DNA of 6,569 nucleotides, taken from an uncultured beta proteobacterium (lineage in GTDB: Bacteria > Pseudomonadota > Gammaproteobacteria > Burkholderiales > Burkholderiaceae_C). Below, one piece after another: positions 6,089 through 6,569 of this stretch. A program made the position numbers and the translations under genes. The stretch lies in the NCBI GenBank assembly GCA_903859265.1, contig CAIOLZ010000341.1:1-6569 (forward strand). Direction: 5' to 3'. The notes under the pieces were generated by a model. That model saw only the letters and a program-made list of their open reading frames with translations, ran no database searches and was not told the origin of the DNA. Position 1 is the stretch's first letter; every line of letters starts with the position of its first letter.

Positions 6089-6569
6089 TGTGGAATCCAG
6101 CTGGGGGGACGTTTTTCCAGGAACGCGGAAAAACCTTCGCGGGCTTCTGGTGTGCCACGTACACGGCTGATGGTTTGTGCCGTGAGTTCGCGCACTTCGG
6201 CGGTTATCGGGCCAACTTCGAGTTGTGCAAACAGCGCCTTGATTTCGCGCTGCGCATTGGGGCTACCGGCCAGCAGGCTTTGCACGGTCGCATCCACTGC
6301 GGCGTCCAGCGCGTCCAGTGCCACGACCTCTTGCACCAGTCCGATGGCCAGCGCTTGCTGTGCATTGATGCGCCGGGTGGTTAGCGCGAGAGCTTTGGCG
6401 TGGCGCTTGCCAATCGCATTGGTGACATAAGGTCCAATCACCGCGGGCAGGATGCCGAACTTGGCTTCGCTGATGGTGAAATTGGCGTTGTCTGCGGCGA
6501 TTGCCATGTCGCACGCGCAAGCCAGCCCGACACCACCGCCCAGGGCTGCGCCCTGAACCCGTGCCACCG
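6085..6569 (-). CDS. Enoyl-CoA hydratase/isomerase (crotonase family), C-terminal part, 5' end off window
   Basis: This crotonase-fold enzyme probably hydrates an enoyl-CoA to a 3-hydroxyacyl-CoA for the dehydrogenase that follows. About 161 codons are visible; the family is usually about 260 aa, so about 100 N-terminal residues are missing. The GTG at 6567 encodes an internal Val in the conserved VARVQGAALGGGVGL, so it is not the start. Counting from that Val, the oxyanion-loop GAALGGG is at 6-12, CDMAIAADNANF at 19-30, SEAKFGILPAVIGPYV at 33-48, and the family end EGFSAFLEKRPPSW follows. Of the two crotonase catalytic glutamates, the first position (rat Glu144) is Gly14 and the second (Glu164) is kept as Glu34. 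GGGVGL with the PAVIxPYV element resembles methylglutaconyl-CoA hydratase (LiuC/AtuE) proteins more than PaaF or PaaG, from memory of those families. It is the first gene visible in the - strand operon, and its TGA overlaps the dehydrogenase ATG by 4 bases. Confidence 0.87.
   Translation of the reverse strand, partial: VARVQGAALGGGVGLACACDMAIAADNANFTISEAKFGILPAVIGPYVTNAIGKRHAKALALTTRRINAQQALAIGLVQEVVALDALDAAVDATVQSLLAGSPNAQREIKALFAQLEVGPITAEVRELTAQTISRVRGTPEAREGFSAFLEKRPPSWIPQ

Noticed and set aside
5654..6430. Open frame of 258 codons on the + strand opposite the dehydrogenase and hydratase genes
   Set aside because: It crosses two convincing genes on the other strand and shows no recognisable protein family. 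The same applies to 4487-5107, 4611-5219 and 5511-6170.
6565..6567. GTG at the right edge as the start of the enoyl-CoA hydratase
   Set aside because: It codes for an internal Val in a conserved crotonase motif; the gene continues beyond the window.

Overview
The window looks like chromosomal DNA from a betaproteobacterium, most likely Comamonadaceae (Rhodoferax/Polaromonas-like). This is inferred from the moderately high GC content, the wording of the acetoacetyl-CoA synthetase and 3-oxoadipyl-CoA thiolase proteins, and the Burkholderiales-style chemoreceptor. No database search was run. There are six protein genes, two of them cut by the window ends. I see no RNA genes, mobile elements, CRISPR arrays or long repeats, and no stretch over 300 bases lacks a gene.

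Left part, + strand (1-2748). The C-terminal half of an acetoacetyl-CoA synthetase, which activates acetoacetate to acetoacetyl-CoA, ends at 1003. An 86-base gap follows, then a complete methyl-accepting chemotaxis protein (GTG start at 1090, 552 aa) with a four-helix-bundle-type periplasmic sensor. A perfect 13-base palindrome overlaps its ribosome binding site and start codon.

A 57-base convergent gap (2749-2805) with a modest stem-loop separates this from the right part.

Right part, - strand (6569 down to 2806). Four genes are read in this order: a crotonase-family enoyl-CoA hydratase (N-terminus off the window), a PaaH/PaaC-type 3-hydroxyacyl-CoA dehydrogenase, a small MaoC-type hydratase, and a PcaF/PaaJ-type 3-oxoadipyl-CoA thiolase. 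Every junction is a 4-base ATGA overlap, so this is one tightly coupled operon. Its promoter lies off the right edge.

Together the four enzymes can hydrate an enoyl-CoA, oxidise the 3-hydroxyacyl-CoA and cleave the 3-oxoacyl-CoA. The dehydrogenase and thiolase types point to the adipyl-CoA-like lower pathway shared by phenylacetate, benzoyl-CoA epoxide and dicarboxylate degradation, which yields acetyl-CoA and succinyl-CoA. The hydratases are the less usual part: the crotonase resembles the methylglutaconyl-CoA hydratase (LiuC) branch more than PaaF or PaaG, and a free-standing MaoC hydratase sits in the middle of the operon. Overall this is mostly ordinary catabolic chromosome. I did not find a clearly new system; the odd hydratase set and the chemoreceptor next door are the points worth checking.
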